From NCBI RefSeq assembly GCF_000173975.1, contig NZ_ACEP01000074.1, positions 1 through 38,559 on the forward strand: DNA of 38,559 bases, read 5' to 3'. The stretch is from Anaerobutyricum hallii DSM 3353 (GTDB taxonomy: Bacteria > Bacillota > Clostridia > Lachnospirales > Lachnospiraceae). Positions 1-7,685 of the stretch are shown piece after piece; position 1 is the stretch's first letter; every line of letters begins with the position of its first letter. The notes under the pieces were generated by a model. The model was given only the letters and a program-made list of their open reading frames with translations, was not told the DNA's origin and made no database searches. Made by a program: the position numbers and the translations under genes.

Positions 1-99
1 GTTGTCATACAGAGGGAAGATGAGGAAGAATATAATCAAGAGTATAAAAATAAGCGACCGAGTGTCGATGCACTTGAAATTAAAGGAGGAAAATCATGA
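1..99 (+). CDS. C-terminal end of an unidentified protein (cut by window edge)
   Basis: Frame 1 is open from the first base to a TGA at 97-99 and encodes 32 residues, highly charged (REDEEEYNQEYKNKRP), ending LEIKGGKS. It runs into the window edge, so only the tail of a longer gene can be seen. An AGGAGG-like site at 84-89 precedes an ATG at 96 that overlaps this stop, but that second frame closes after 12 residues, so a translationally coupled next gene seems to have been lost. I do not recognise the family. Confidence 0.35.
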   Translation, partial: VVIQREDEEEYNQEYKNKRPSVDALEIKGGKS

Positions 100-442
100 A
101 AAAAAGTAAATTTTTATTGCAATGCCAAGTATAAAGATAAGTAATGAGAGGGGCAATTTTTTTGTTGTGATTATCAAAAGATAAAGTTGTTTTTTCTTCG
201 GTTCTATCAATATCCATATCAAATTATTCTTCAAACAAAAAGAGTGTATGCATGACATCTTCATAGGTTTGGATATTAATGTCAGAGAGTGCGGATAAAT
301 CTGCATCAAGAGCATCAGCTAGCTTATTTCGTATCTCTGTTTTGGGAGCCATTATATTTTTTTCATATTTTCTTATTCTTGAGTCGGCAGTTTTAGAAGA
401 AAAGCCAACTTTTTCACCCAACTCTTTTTGAGCGAGTTGGCG
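97..442 (-). pseudogene. Broken XRE-family helix-turn-helix regulator
   Basis: The minus strand reads a helix-turn-helix (QKELGEKVGFSSKTADSRI, then RKYEKNIMAPKTEI) followed by the C-terminal half usual for small Clostridial XRE proteins. An in-frame TAA (TTA at 224-226) interrupts the reading after HTLFLFEE. The same frame then continues with FDMDIDRTEEKTTLSFDN and a plausible tail, so this is a nonsense mutation and not a natural end. The N-terminus is missing too: upstream of about 442 the frame reads unrelated residues, because another gene remnant on the plus strand starts there. Both the point mutation and the lost start make a functional product unlikely. XRE assignment is by motif only. 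Confidence 0.6.
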
Positions 443-521
443 TAATAAGGGCCAAAGCCTATGAGGTGATAAAGCAACTGAATAAGGAAATGAAAGAACA
501 GAATCCAAGAGCAATTGTAGT

Positions 522-750
522 ATGATGATGCCGGAAGATGATGAAATTCTCAAGAATGGTACAGTAGATTTTGTTTACATCAGTTATTATTCCAGCAACT
601 GCGTCAGTGTCACCCAAAAAGGGGAAATTACTGCGGCAAATGGAGGAGAAAATATTAAGAATCCATATCTTGAAACTTCTGCATGGGGATGGCAGATTGA
701 TGTTTTACTGGTACAAAAAAGTCATTGAATCCTGCGGAGAAAAATTATAA
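522..750 (+). pseudogene. Remnant of a glycoside hydrolase family 1 (6-phospho-beta-glucosidase) gene
   Basis: The frame beginning at 522 reads PEDDEILKNGTVDFVYISYY followed by KNPYLETSAWGWQID, a block characteristic of 6-phospho-beta-glucosidases of GH1 just before the catalytic nucleophile region. At about 703 the reading jumps frame to FYWYKKVIESCGEKL and a TAA at 748-750, which is the typical C-terminus of the same family. The roughly 100 residues normally between these blocks, including the nucleophile ENGL motif, are deleted. The N-terminal two thirds are also absent: the 25 in-frame residues upstream (about 440-520) end at a stop and do not look like GH1. This is a dead fragment with no catalytic potential. 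Confidence 0.65.
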
Positions 751-899
751 AAAGATTCAGACAGAAAGCCCTTTTGGAGAATAATATTTCTTCAAAAGGA
801 TTTTTGATATATATGGATAATTCCTGATGAAAATCTATGTTAAACCATGTATAATAGGATTTGTGGATAATAAAAAATAAAAATGGATGAGGAATGAAA

Positions 900-2237
900 A
901 TGGAGGGAAATTTAACAAAAGGTCCTATTCTAAAAACGCTGACGAAACTTGCGGTTCCGATCATGGCATCATCGTTTCTGGGAACTTTGTATAACATCAC
1001 GGACATGGCCTGGATTGGTCTGCTTGGTTCAAGGGCAGTTGCAGGTGTAGGTGTTGGAGGTATGTTTACCTGGCTTTCGCAGGGACTTGCAGCTATGGCT
1101 AGAATGGGTGGACAGGTGCATGTGGCACAGTGTATCGGACGTGGAGACAGAGAAAGGGCACACGGATTTGCACAGGCGGCAGTACAGCTTGCTGCATTTA
1201 TGGGAATGGCATATGCAATTCTTTCGCTGCTTTTTACCAGACAGATGGTAGGATTTTTTCAGCTTGCAGATGCACAGGCTCATGCGGCGGCAATGTCATA
1301 TATGAGGATTGCCTGTGGGCTGATCGTATTTTCTTTTATGACGCTGACACTGACCGGACTTTATACGGCACAGGGAGATTCAAAGACACCTTTTATAGCG
1401 AATCTTGTCGGTCTGGCCACAAATATGGTTCTGGATCCTGTGCTGATTCTTGGAGTGGGGATGTTTCCGAAGCTTGGTGTTGTCGGGGCTGCAATTGCGA
1501 CAGTGACAGCACAGGCGATCGTTATGAGTATCATGATAGTCGGAATTGTCATACAAAAGAAAGAAAATGTACTAAAAGGAACCAGGCTTTTGGCAAAAAT
1601 CCCGCGGGAATATCTGCAGGGAATCTGTAAGATCGGAATTCCGACAGCAATACAGGGAATGGCATATTGTGCAATCTCCATGGTGCTGACACGTATGATC
1701 TCCGGGTATGGTGCAGAAGCTGTTGCAACGCAGAGAGTCGGAGGGCAGATTGAATCGATATCATGGAATACTGCAGACGGTTTTGCAGCGGCATTAAATG
1801 CCTTTATCGCACAGAACTATGGTGCGGGCAAAAATGACCGTGTCAAAAAAGGATATAAGGCTTCTTTGTGGACGGTTGGTATCTGGGGACTGTTGATCTC
1901 AGCTGTATTTATATGTATTCCGGAACCGATTGCCAGAATCTTTTTTCATGAACCCAAAGCAATCGCAACATCAGTTGAATATCTGATCATCATAGGTTTC
2001 AGTGAAGCTTTTATGTGTGTGGAACTGACGACAGTAGGTGCATTATCAGGGCTCGGCAGAACCCGACTCTGCAGTATCATCAGTATAGCTTTTACCAGTG
2101 CAAGAATTCCGCTGTCGATCATTCTTGGAGGTATTATGGGTCTGGATGGAATATGGTGGGCTATTTCTTCAACCTCAATTGTAAAGGGAATTATTTTTAC
2201 CTGTACATTTTTATGGCTCACAAGAAAACGACGGTAA
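900..2237 (+). CDS. MATE family multidrug/metabolite efflux transporter
   Basis: The 445-residue integral membrane protein belongs to the MATE family, which exports cationic drugs or metabolites in exchange for Na+ or H+. It opens with the usual NLTKGPILKTLTKLAVPIMA helix and shows about twelve hydrophobic segments arranged as two six-helix bundles; the second bundle starts near residue 230 with GIPTAIQGMAYC. Length is normal for the family (about 450). I place the start at 900 because GAGGA at 889-893 lies 6 nt upstream; the in-frame ATG at 894 touches that site and is a poor start. It stands alone between pseudogenes, with a TATAAT at 850-855 as a possible -10 but no good -35. Substrate cannot be told from sequence. 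Confidence 0.9.
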   Translation: MEGNLTKGPILKTLTKLAVPIMASSFLGTLYNITDMAWIGLLGSRAVAGVGVGGMFTWLSQGLAAMARMGGQVHVAQCIGRGDRERAHGFAQAAVQLAAFMGMAYAILSLLFTRQMVGFFQLADAQAHAAAMSYMRIACGLIVFSFMTLTLTGLYTAQGDSKTPFIANLVGLATNMVLDPVLILGVGMFPKLGVVGAAIATVTAQAIVMSIMIVGIVIQKKENVLKGTRLLAKIPREYLQGICKIGIPTAIQGMAYCAISMVLTRMISGYGAEAVATQRVGGQIESISWNTADGFAAALNAFIAQNYGAGKNDRVKKGYKASLWTVGIWGLLISAVFICIPEPIARIFFHEPKAIATSVEYLIIIGFSEAFMCVELTTVGALSGLGRTRLCSIISIAFTSARIPLSIILGGIMGLDGIWWAISSTSIVKGIIFTCTFLWLTRKRR

Positions 2238-2543
2238 ACTTTCAAAAACAATGTGTGTAATACAGAACAGCAGAAGGAAAGGATGGCGGAACCGGATACC
2301 GTTATACCTGTCAGGTGGGCGGGAAAATCTGTCATCTGACTTATGAAGAAAAGGACCGGAGAAGTGAGACTGCCATCAGATCATAAGATGAAAAAATAAA
2401 AGGTATTGATCTATAAAGAGGGGATCCGAATCGTCAAATTTGCTTGAGATGTCGGGTTCTCTTTTTGTTTGCATAATGATATACTTTTATTGTGATTAAA
2501 AAAGCACGTACAAAACTCATAGGAGAAAGATGTATACTTATGA
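2238..2543. other. Intergenic stretch with gene debris
   Basis: No intact gene lies here. From about 2267 a plus-strand frame reads a short cysteine-containing stretch (YRYTCQVGGKICHLTYEEKD) of unknown origin, which ends by 2382. It overlaps the first copy of a short repeat (see 2350-2399). The remainder up to 2543 is AT-rich with no convincing promoter or RNA gene. Confidence 0.35.
2350..2399 (+). repeat. Direct repeat copy 1 (tail ending SDHKMKK-stop)
   Basis: About 48 bases ending in ATGAAAAAATAA match, with a few substitutions, a second stretch at 3735-3782. In both copies one frame ends SDHKMKK followed by TAA, so they appear to be two decayed copies of the same gene end. The pair brackets the broken ATP-binding regulator gene at 2544-3524. 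Confidence 0.5.
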
Positions 2544-3524
2544 CAATATTTTCTGAAATCAAAGGGAAAAGATAATGGCACTTATATCCGTGTAGCAGGT
2601 ACATCAAGACAGGCATTTCCGGAGCAGATAAAAGAACTGGAAATGGAAGAAGCCAGAATCTCATAGGATGAACTTACCTGTGTGGGTTATCCCGTTTCAG
2701 AAGAAGCTACAGAAAAACTTTGCCAGGATATGGAAAAAATTCGGAAAAAAGCTAGAATGGCAGAACATTCTGTGAAGAAAGAGCAGCTGATAAACTGGAA
2801 GATCTTAAAGCAGAGTGAGGGACAGCTTCTGGCAACGAATGCCTATGCGTTGCTGACATCAGATTATTTTTCATTCTCCAAAACACAATGTGCGGTATTC
2901 AAGGGAACAGATCGAGCAGTGTTTCTAGATAAGAGAGAATTTACAGGACCAATCTACACACAAATCGAAGAAGCTGTAGACTTTGTATTGAGAAATATTC
3001 GACTCGGAGCAACGATTGATGGATTGGTGCGAAAAGAGAAATATGAGCTACCACCGGAAGCAATCAGGGAAATGATCATTAATGCCCATTGTAATCGTAA
3101 TCTGTTGGATGAATCTTGTATTCAAGTCGCAGTTTACGATGACAGACTGGAGGTGACATCTCCGGGTGGCTTATATAACGGATTAACTTATGAGAAAGTC
3201 ATGAATGGTCATTCTAAGATTCGGAATAAAGGCATTGCCAATATATTCAGTCAGATGGGACTAGTAGAAGCATGGGGAAGTGGAATTAAAAGAATCCTTA
3301 ATGCTGCAGAAGAGTATGGACTTCCGAAGCCGAGATTTCAGGAATTTGATAATATGTTTCGGGTAGAGCTGTTTCGAGTTAATCCAATAACTGACCAAGC
3401 TAACCAAGCTACTAACCAAGTTAACCAAGATTTTGAGAGATTAGATTTTTTCTCTTGTTTATATTCCAGATTCACCTGCAAATTTCGTGAAATCAGTTAT
3501 TCTCATAAAATAAAATTAGAGTAA
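2544..3524 (+). pseudogene. Broken ATP-binding regulator, AlbA_2 / Schlafen-AAA_4 type
   Basis: The readable frame starts mid-protein with KSKGKDNGTYIRVAGTSR, which in intact relatives is the end of the N-terminal AlbA_2 (AAA_4, Schlafen-like) domain, so the first 100 or so residues are missing. An in-frame TAG at 2664-2666 interrupts it after EEARIS. Downstream, the frame from GTG 2682 gives 280 residues with the GHKL-like ATP-binding half: PPEAIREMIINAHCNRNLL, DRLEVTSPGGL and EAWGSGIKRI. After a low-complexity linker rich in NQ pairs (about 3388-3430) the expected C-terminal winged helix is replaced by unrelated residues. Relatives are DNA-binding transcriptional regulators common on mobile elements. 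With both ends lost and an internal stop it is almost surely non-functional. Confidence 0.7.
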
Positions 3525-3810
3525 ATATGAAGAACAGTTTGTTTTGATTGAAGTGATTTTCGTCAAGGCAGACTGTTTTTTTGTTGCCTGCATTTAGAAA
3601 ACAGATACCACAGAAAGGTTCTTAATATTTCCTATAATAAGGAACATTATATGTTTGATCAGCAGCATCAGAGAAATAATACAGTATTATTTTGTAGATT
3701 AGAATCAGAAAACGGCTGTGCGACAGACTTTATCGCAGATAGCGGACGTGACATTGCATCGGATCACAAAATGAAAAAATAAATTCCTAAAAAATTAATC
3801 ATGATAATAA
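3525..3810. other. Intergenic region with weak terminator and repeat copy
   Basis: A hairpin with arms ACAGTTTG (3535-3542) and CAGACTGT (3570-3577) followed by a T-run at 3577-3583 resembles a rho-independent terminator for the broken upstream gene; its long loop makes it weak. The rest carries the second copy of the SDHKMKK repeat and no gene. Confidence 0.35.
3735..3782 (+). repeat. Direct repeat copy 2 (tail ending SDHKMKK-stop)
   Basis: This stretch is the partner of the repeat at 2350-2399. It ends GATCACAAAATGAAAAAATAA and in frame reads ASDHKMKK then stop, preceded by 20 or so open codons (RLESENGCATDFIADSGRDI). It probably marks a second decayed copy of the same gene tail. Confidence 0.5.
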
Positions 3811-3852
3811 TGTGATGATATCACAGAAAACAAATGAATTTCAGATTATAAT
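3811..3852 (+). promoter_or_regulatory. Thioredoxin-operon promoter with Crp/Fnr-like palindrome
   Basis: A perfect inverted repeat TGTGATGATATCACA lies at 3811-3825. A TATAAT -10 box is at 3847-3852, exactly 21 nt after the palindrome, and there is no good -35 at the expected place. The palindrome would be centred about 41 bp upstream of the predicted start of transcription, which is where class II Crp/Fnr-type activators bind. A near copy with the same spacing precedes the ferredoxin gene (8133-8174). The regulator encoded at 6132-6791 is the obvious candidate, by inference. Confidence 0.55.
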
Positions 3853-3883
3853 AAAGCCATAAAAAAACAAGGAGGACTGTAAA

Positions 3884-4189
3884 ATGTCTGCTATTAATAT
3901 CAATAAAAATAATTTTCAGAATGAAATAATGGATTCCGAGAAAACCGTTCTTTTAGACTTTTGGGCGTCTTGGTGTGCTCCTTGCCGTATGGTGGTTCCT
4001 ATCATAGAGGAGATTGCAGGTGAACGCCCTGATATCAAAGTTGGAAAGATCAATGTGGATGAGCAGCCTGAACTGGCAAGTAAATTTGGTATTATGAGTA
4101 TCCCAACTTTGGTGGTTATGAAGAATAGGAAGATTGTACAACAGGTTTCAGGTGCGAGACCTAAGAATGCAATTTTAGAAATGCTTTAA
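3884..4189 (+). CDS. trxA: Thioredoxin
   Basis: The 101-residue protein is a standard cytoplasmic thioredoxin that reduces protein disulfides. The active site WCAPC has the redox cysteines at residues 31 and 34 (CAPC is a common variant of CGPC), the buried Asp is in LLDFWA, and the cis-proline loop is SIPTLVVMKN. Length matches the family. A strong AAGGAGGA site precedes ATG 3884. It heads an operon: a gutted rhodanese gene starts 12 nt downstream and a CoA-disulfide reductase follows, which suggests low-molecular-weight thiol and persulfide or oxidative-stress metabolism. Transcription probably starts at the promoter carrying the Crp/Fnr-like palindrome upstream. Confidence 0.93.
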   Translation: MSAININKNNFQNEIMDSEKTVLLDFWASWCAPCRMVVPIIEEIAGERPDIKVGKINVDEQPELASKFGIMSIPTLVVMKNRKIVQQVSGARPKNAILEML

Positions 4190-4201
4190 GGAGGTGCGCT
4201 A

Positions 4202-4322
4202 ATGAGCTTTTTTGATTTCTTTAAACAGGCGAATATTAATTGGGATGTTGCAACGAATGGGATATTCTAAAGTAAATAATATTGGTGGCATTGCTGCTTA
4301 TTCAGGAAAGGTGGAAAAATAA
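4202..4322 (+). pseudogene. Rhodanese-domain gene reduced to its two ends by internal deletion
   Basis: After an AGGAGG site, ATG 4202 opens MSFFDFFKQANINWDV, the usual N-terminus of small single-domain rhodanese proteins found next to thioredoxin and CoA-disulfide reductase. The frame stops at 4267-4269. One frame over, the reading continues NNIGGIAAYSGKVEK and TAA at 4320-4322, the usual C-terminus of the same protein. The central 60 or so residues, including the catalytic cysteine loop, are missing, so the two ends were joined by a deletion that also shifted frame. No sulfurtransferase activity can remain. The downstream reductase carries its own rhodanese domain, which may make the loss tolerable. 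Confidence 0.75.
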
Positions 4323-4323
4323 G

Positions 4324-6015
4324 ATGAAGGTAATAATCGTAGGCGGTGTAGCCGGAGGAGCTACAGCTGCAGCAAGGATACGCAGACTGGATGAATATGC
4401 AGAAATTACTGTATTTGAAAAATCTGGATACATATCCTATGCGAATTGTGGGCTTCCATATTATATTGGAGACGTGATCACAGATCCGGAAGAACTTACA
4501 TTACAGACACCAGAGAGTTTTTTTAAACGTTTCCATATCAATATGAAAATTCATCATGAAGTTATCTCCATATATCCGGATCGTAAAACTGTTTCAGTGA
4601 AAAATTTGGAGAATGGTGAGATATTTGAAGAAAACTATGATAAGCTGATTCTTTCTCCAGGTGCAAAGCCAACACAGCCGAGACTTCCTGGAGTAGGTAT
4701 TGATAAACTTTTTACACTTCGTACTGTGGAAGATACTTTTCGGATAAAGAAATATATAAATAAGAATCATCCAAAATCGGTTGTATTGGCAGGTGGTGGC
4801 TTTATTGGTCTGGAACTGGCAGAAAATTTGAGGGAGCTTGGCATGGATGTTACAATTGTCCAGCGGCCTAAGCAGCTGATGAATCCTTTTGATCCGGATA
4901 TGGCATCCATGATCCATAATGAAATGAGAAAGCATGGAATAAAACTGGTATTAGGCTATACAGTAGAAGGATTTAAAGAAAAAGACAATGAGGTGGAGGT
5001 TTTATTGAAAGATACTCCATCCCTTCATGCTGATATGGTAGTACTGGCAATCGGCGTTACACCAGATACAGCATTAGCAAAAGAAGCTGGTCTGGAACTT
5101 GGCATCAAGGAAAGTATTATAGTGAATGACAGAATGGAAACTTCTGTACCAGACATTTATGCTGCAGGTGATGCAGTTCAGGTAAAACATTATGTTACTA
5201 GCAATGATACGTTAATCTCTTTAGCGGGACCTGCTAATAAACAGGGAAGGATTATTGCTGATAATATTTGTGGTGGTGATAGCCATTATTTAGGCAGTCA
5301 GGGAAGCTCCGTTATCAAAGTATTTGATATGACAGCAGCTACTACAGGTATCAATGAAACCAATGCCAAAAAGTCAGGGTTAGATGTAGATACAGTAATT
5401 CTTTCTCCTATGAGTCATGCCGGCTACTATCCTGGTGGAAAAGTGATGACCATGAAGGTGGTTTTTGAAAAAGAGACTTATCGTTTGCTTGGTGCTCAGA
5501 TTATTGGATATGAAGGCGTTGATAAACGTATCGATGTGCTGGCAACAGCAATTCATGCAGGACTGAAGGCAACCCAGTTGAAAGATATGGATCTCGCATA
5601 TGCACCGCCATATTCCTCTGCAAAGGATCCTGTAAATATGGCCGGATTCATGATAGACAATATGGCAAAAGGAATCTTAAAACAATGGCATTTGGAAGAT
5701 ATGGATAAGATTTCTAAAGATAAAAATGCTGTGTTGTTGGATGTGAGAACAGTAGGTGAATTTAGCAGGGGCCATATTAATGGATTTAAAAACATTCCTG
5801 TAGATGAACTGAGGGAACGTATCAATGAAGTTGAGAAAGGAAAGCCTGTGTATCTGATATGCCAAAGTGGTCTGCGCAGTTACATTGCCAGCCGTATTCT
5901 GGAAGGAAACGGTTATGAAACATACAACTTCTCCGGCGGATTCCGATTCTATGATGCAGTGGTTAATGATCGTGCGCTGATTGAAAGGGCATATGCATGT
6001 GGTATGGATTATTAA
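4324..6015 (+). CDS. CoA-disulfide reductase family FAD enzyme with C-terminal rhodanese domain
   Basis: The 563-residue protein fuses a pyridine nucleotide-disulfide oxidoreductase to a rhodanese domain, the CoADR-RHD architecture. The FAD-binding motif VGGVAGGATAAARIRRL opens the protein, the single redox cysteine is Cys42 in SYANCGLPYYIGD, an NAD(P)H-binding motif VVLAGGGFIGLELAENL lies near residue 160, and the second FAD motif is DIYAAGDAV near 280. The rhodanese part (about 465-555) has its catalytic cysteine in CQSGLRS. Known relatives reduce CoA disulfide or CoA/other persulfides and polysulfides. I start at ATG 4324 with AGGAAAGGTGG upstream; a longer frame from 4282 would overlap the rhodanese remnant. 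It closes the thioredoxin operon and ends at a bidirectional terminator. Confidence 0.9.
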   Translation: MKVIIVGGVAGGATAAARIRRLDEYAEITVFEKSGYISYANCGLPYYIGDVITDPEELTLQTPESFFKRFHINMKIHHEVISIYPDRKTVSVKNLENGEIFEENYDKLILSPGAKPTQPRLPGVGIDKLFTLRTVEDTFRIKKYINKNHPKSVVLAGGGFIGLELAENLRELGMDVTIVQRPKQLMNPFDPDMASMIHNEMRKHGIKLVLGYTVEGFKEKDNEVEVLLKDTPSLHADMVVLAIGVTPDTALAKEAGLELGIKESIIVNDRMETSVPDIYAAGDAVQVKHYVTSNDTLISLAGPANKQGRIIADNICGGDSHYLGSQGSSVIKVFDMTAATTGINETNAKKSGLDVDTVILSPMSHAGYYPGGKVMTMKVVFEKETYRLLGAQIIGYEGVDKRIDVLATAIHAGLKATQLKDMDLAYAPPYSSAKDPVNMAGFMIDNMAKGILKQWHLEDMDKISKDKNAVLLDVRTVGEFSRGHINGFKNIPVDELRERINEVEKGKPVYLICQSGLRSYIASRILEGNGYETYNFSGGFRFYDAVVNDRALIERAYACGMDY

Positions 6016-6057
6016 AAATAATCACAATATTTTTATAATTTTCTTGTAGCATAAAAA

Positions 6058-6107
6058 AATCCCCCATTTATTAGGATGACTTTTATAATTCTGATAAATG
6101 GAGGATT
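6058..6107. terminator. Bidirectional rho-independent terminator
   Basis: Arms AATCCCCCATTTAT (6058-6071) and ATAAATGGAGGATT (6094-6107) pair with one mismatch around a 22-nt loop. An A-run lies before the left arm and a short T-rich stretch after the right arm, so it could stop both the reductase operon on the plus strand and the regulator gene on the minus strand, which converge here. Confidence 0.7.
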
Positions 6108-6131
6108 CTTTAGATGTTATCGAAAACAGGT

Positions 6132-6791
6132 TTATGATCTTTGTAGTGTTTCCAGTTTTTTCAAATCAAGGATGGTGATTTTGCCGCGTGAGAGTTTGAC
6201 GAGGCCTTCGCCTTGAAAGTATCGGAGCATTCGGGTGATAACTTCCCGGTGGGAACCAAGATGATTAGCAATCGTCTCATGAGTGATTTTCAGTTCGTTT
6301 GTTTCTTCGATAGAGGTCTCTTCTAAAAGAAATGAAGCAACTCGCTTATCCAAACTCTTCCACATGATTTGTTCAATCAGCCACATGACATCAGAAAAAC
6401 GGGTAGCCATTAACTCATTGGTATAGTTTGCGACGGGAGCAGATTCCTTCATGAGGACCTTATAGATTTCAGAAGGGATGATCCAAAGATCAGTATCTTT
6501 TTCTGCTTCAATGGTTACTTCAAATTGAATGGAGCGTATGATACATGAGGCGGATAAAAGACAGATATCCATGTCGAACAGACGGTAGAGTGTAATCTCC
6601 CGTCCTTCATCTGAAAGTATATAAGTTCGAAGCTGCCCGGTTTTAACCAGTAATAATCCGGTACAGTCCAAGTTTCCGTTGTGAATGACCGCTCCTTTTT
6701 TTACATGCTGTGTGATTAAATTATCTGAAATTAGTTTTTTCTGTGCTGTATTTAATTCGTTCCATACTGGAAAATAATTATCAAAGTTCAT
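6132..6791 (-). CDS. Crp/Fnr family transcriptional regulator
   Basis: The 219-residue protein has an N-terminal cyclic-nucleotide-type sensor beta-barrel (about 20-130; GLLLVKTGQLRTYILSDEGREITLYRL), a dimerisation helix, and a C-terminal winged helix (about 145-215) with recognition element THETIANHLGSHREVITRML. It lacks the N-terminal four-cysteine cluster of Fnr; cysteines are present in LDCTG and CLLSASC, but a redox role is only a guess. The start at 6791 is chosen because AAAGGAGA sits 8 nt upstream. The longer frame from 6815 would begin inside the -10 box of the promoter seen at 6816-6844. It lies convergent to the CoA-disulfide reductase operon and divergent from 6926, so it probably controls this redox block. 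Confidence 0.88.
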   Translation of the reverse strand: MNFDNYFPVWNELNTAQKKLISDNLITQHVKKGAVIHNGNLDCTGLLLVKTGQLRTYILSDEGREITLYRLFDMDICLLSASCIIRSIQFEVTIEAEKDTDLWIIPSEIYKVLMKESAPVANYTNELMATRFSDVMWLIEQIMWKSLDKRVASFLLEETSIEETNELKITHETIANHLGSHREVITRMLRYFQGEGLVKLSRGKITILDLKKLETLQRS

Positions 6792-6815
6792 AACAGTTAT
6801 CTCCTTTACGAACAT

Positions 6816-6881
6816 AGTATACTTGCTTTTTTAAGATGCGTCAATTACATAATTGACATATGCCATAAATAAAAATATACT
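6816..6881. promoter_or_regulatory. Divergent promoters sharing a palindromic operator
   Basis: Towards the minus strand, TTGACG (6844-6839) and TATACT (6821-6816) are separated by 17 nt and drive the Crp/Fnr-type gene. Towards the plus strand, TTGACA (6853-6858) and TATACT (6876-6881) are also separated by 17 nt and drive the gene at 6926. The perfect palindrome TCAATTACATAATTGA (6841-6856) overlaps both -35 boxes, so one bound dimer could block both promoters. This fits autorepression plus control of the divergent gene. The palindrome differs from the one at the thioredoxin promoter. Confidence 0.7.
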
Positions 6882-6925
6882 GATTATAGTACATGACTGT
6901 TGTAAATATGAGGGAGGGATAAATA

Positions 6926-7675
6926 ATGCAGGGAGATGTCAGTTTTACATTTTTGGACCGAATTGAAAAAGTAGAGCTGAATATTGTAGATAGACGATGG
7001 CAGTCTGCACTGGCATTGGCATTGACTTTGCCGGATATTTGCGGAGAACGCTGTTGGCAGCTTCGGTGTGAATATCTTCATCAAAACAAAGGATTTTTAA
7101 ATGATGAAAATAATATACACTTTCATCTTGGATTGAACTGTGGAATGTCAGTTTGTCAGTTGGACAGTATGAACATACAGGAGAACAGAATCGATATTCG
7201 TATAGACATAGAACAGTTTTGTCTGAGAATGTGCAAGGCAGCAAAGAGTTACTATGATAAAGTTAATTTGGAAAAAGACTTTAGTCTCTATAACACACCA
7301 GTTTTGGATTTTATTCAGGTAACACAAAAAAAGAAAGATGCTTCTATTATTGCACTGATTTGTGGCAATGAACGCTATGCAAAAGGATTAAAAGAAGCAT
7401 TGCAGTTTATTTCAGAGCAGATTATGCTGTTTTACACACCGGAAAGCGCTAAAACAAAATTAGGAAAACATAAGCCGGATCTTTGGATTGTTACCGAAGA
7501 TATGACGAGACAACCGAATCAGCCATGGCGTGCTGACAGGACAACACCTGTAATTATAATCACAGGCAATCCTGATGCTGTTGAAATTAAAAAGAATTCA
7601 GGAAAACTAACTGTTCTTTCTATGCCATTATCAATAGTTGATTTGCGGAAAAACGTCGAAATATATGTGTCGTGA
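6926..7675 (+). CDS. Unknown protein: small helical N-domain plus degenerate receiver-like C-domain
   Basis: The 249-residue soluble protein is not one I can name. The first 110 residues carry SALALALTLPDICGERCWQL and LRCEYLHQNKGF, a pattern I associate with an unnamed family of small Firmicute proteins. It has many cysteines (about eight), notably in NCGMSVCQLD and FCLRMCKA. From about residue 128 the fold pattern resembles a CheY-type receiver: IIALICGNERYAKGLKEAL, then PDLWIVTEDM, TPVIIITGN and LTVLSMPLSIVDLRKNV. The conserved Lys of receivers is replaced, so phosphorylation is doubtful. GGGAGGG precedes the ATG. Its promoter is back-to-back with the Crp/Fnr gene, and the next gene follows after 10 nt, so the two are probably one operon. 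Confidence 0.75.
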   Translation: MQGDVSFTFLDRIEKVELNIVDRRWQSALALALTLPDICGERCWQLRCEYLHQNKGFLNDENNIHFHLGLNCGMSVCQLDSMNIQENRIDIRIDIEQFCLRMCKAAKSYYDKVNLEKDFSLYNTPVLDFIQVTQKKKDASIIALICGNERYAKGLKEALQFISEQIMLFYTPESAKTKLGKHKPDLWIVTEDMTRQPNQPWRADRTTPVIIITGNPDAVEIKKNSGKLTVLSMPLSIVDLRKNVEIYVS

Positions 7676-7685
7676 GGAGAAGTTT

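Noticed and set aside
1130-1630. 166-codon frame inside the MATE gene
   Set aside because: It is in an alternative frame of a well-supported transporter gene, with no plausible domain or ribosome site.
3388-3430. Short tandem repeat of AACCAAG units as a regulatory repeat
   Set aside because: It lies in frame in the regulator remnant and encodes a NQ-rich linker of the kind usual in this protein family.
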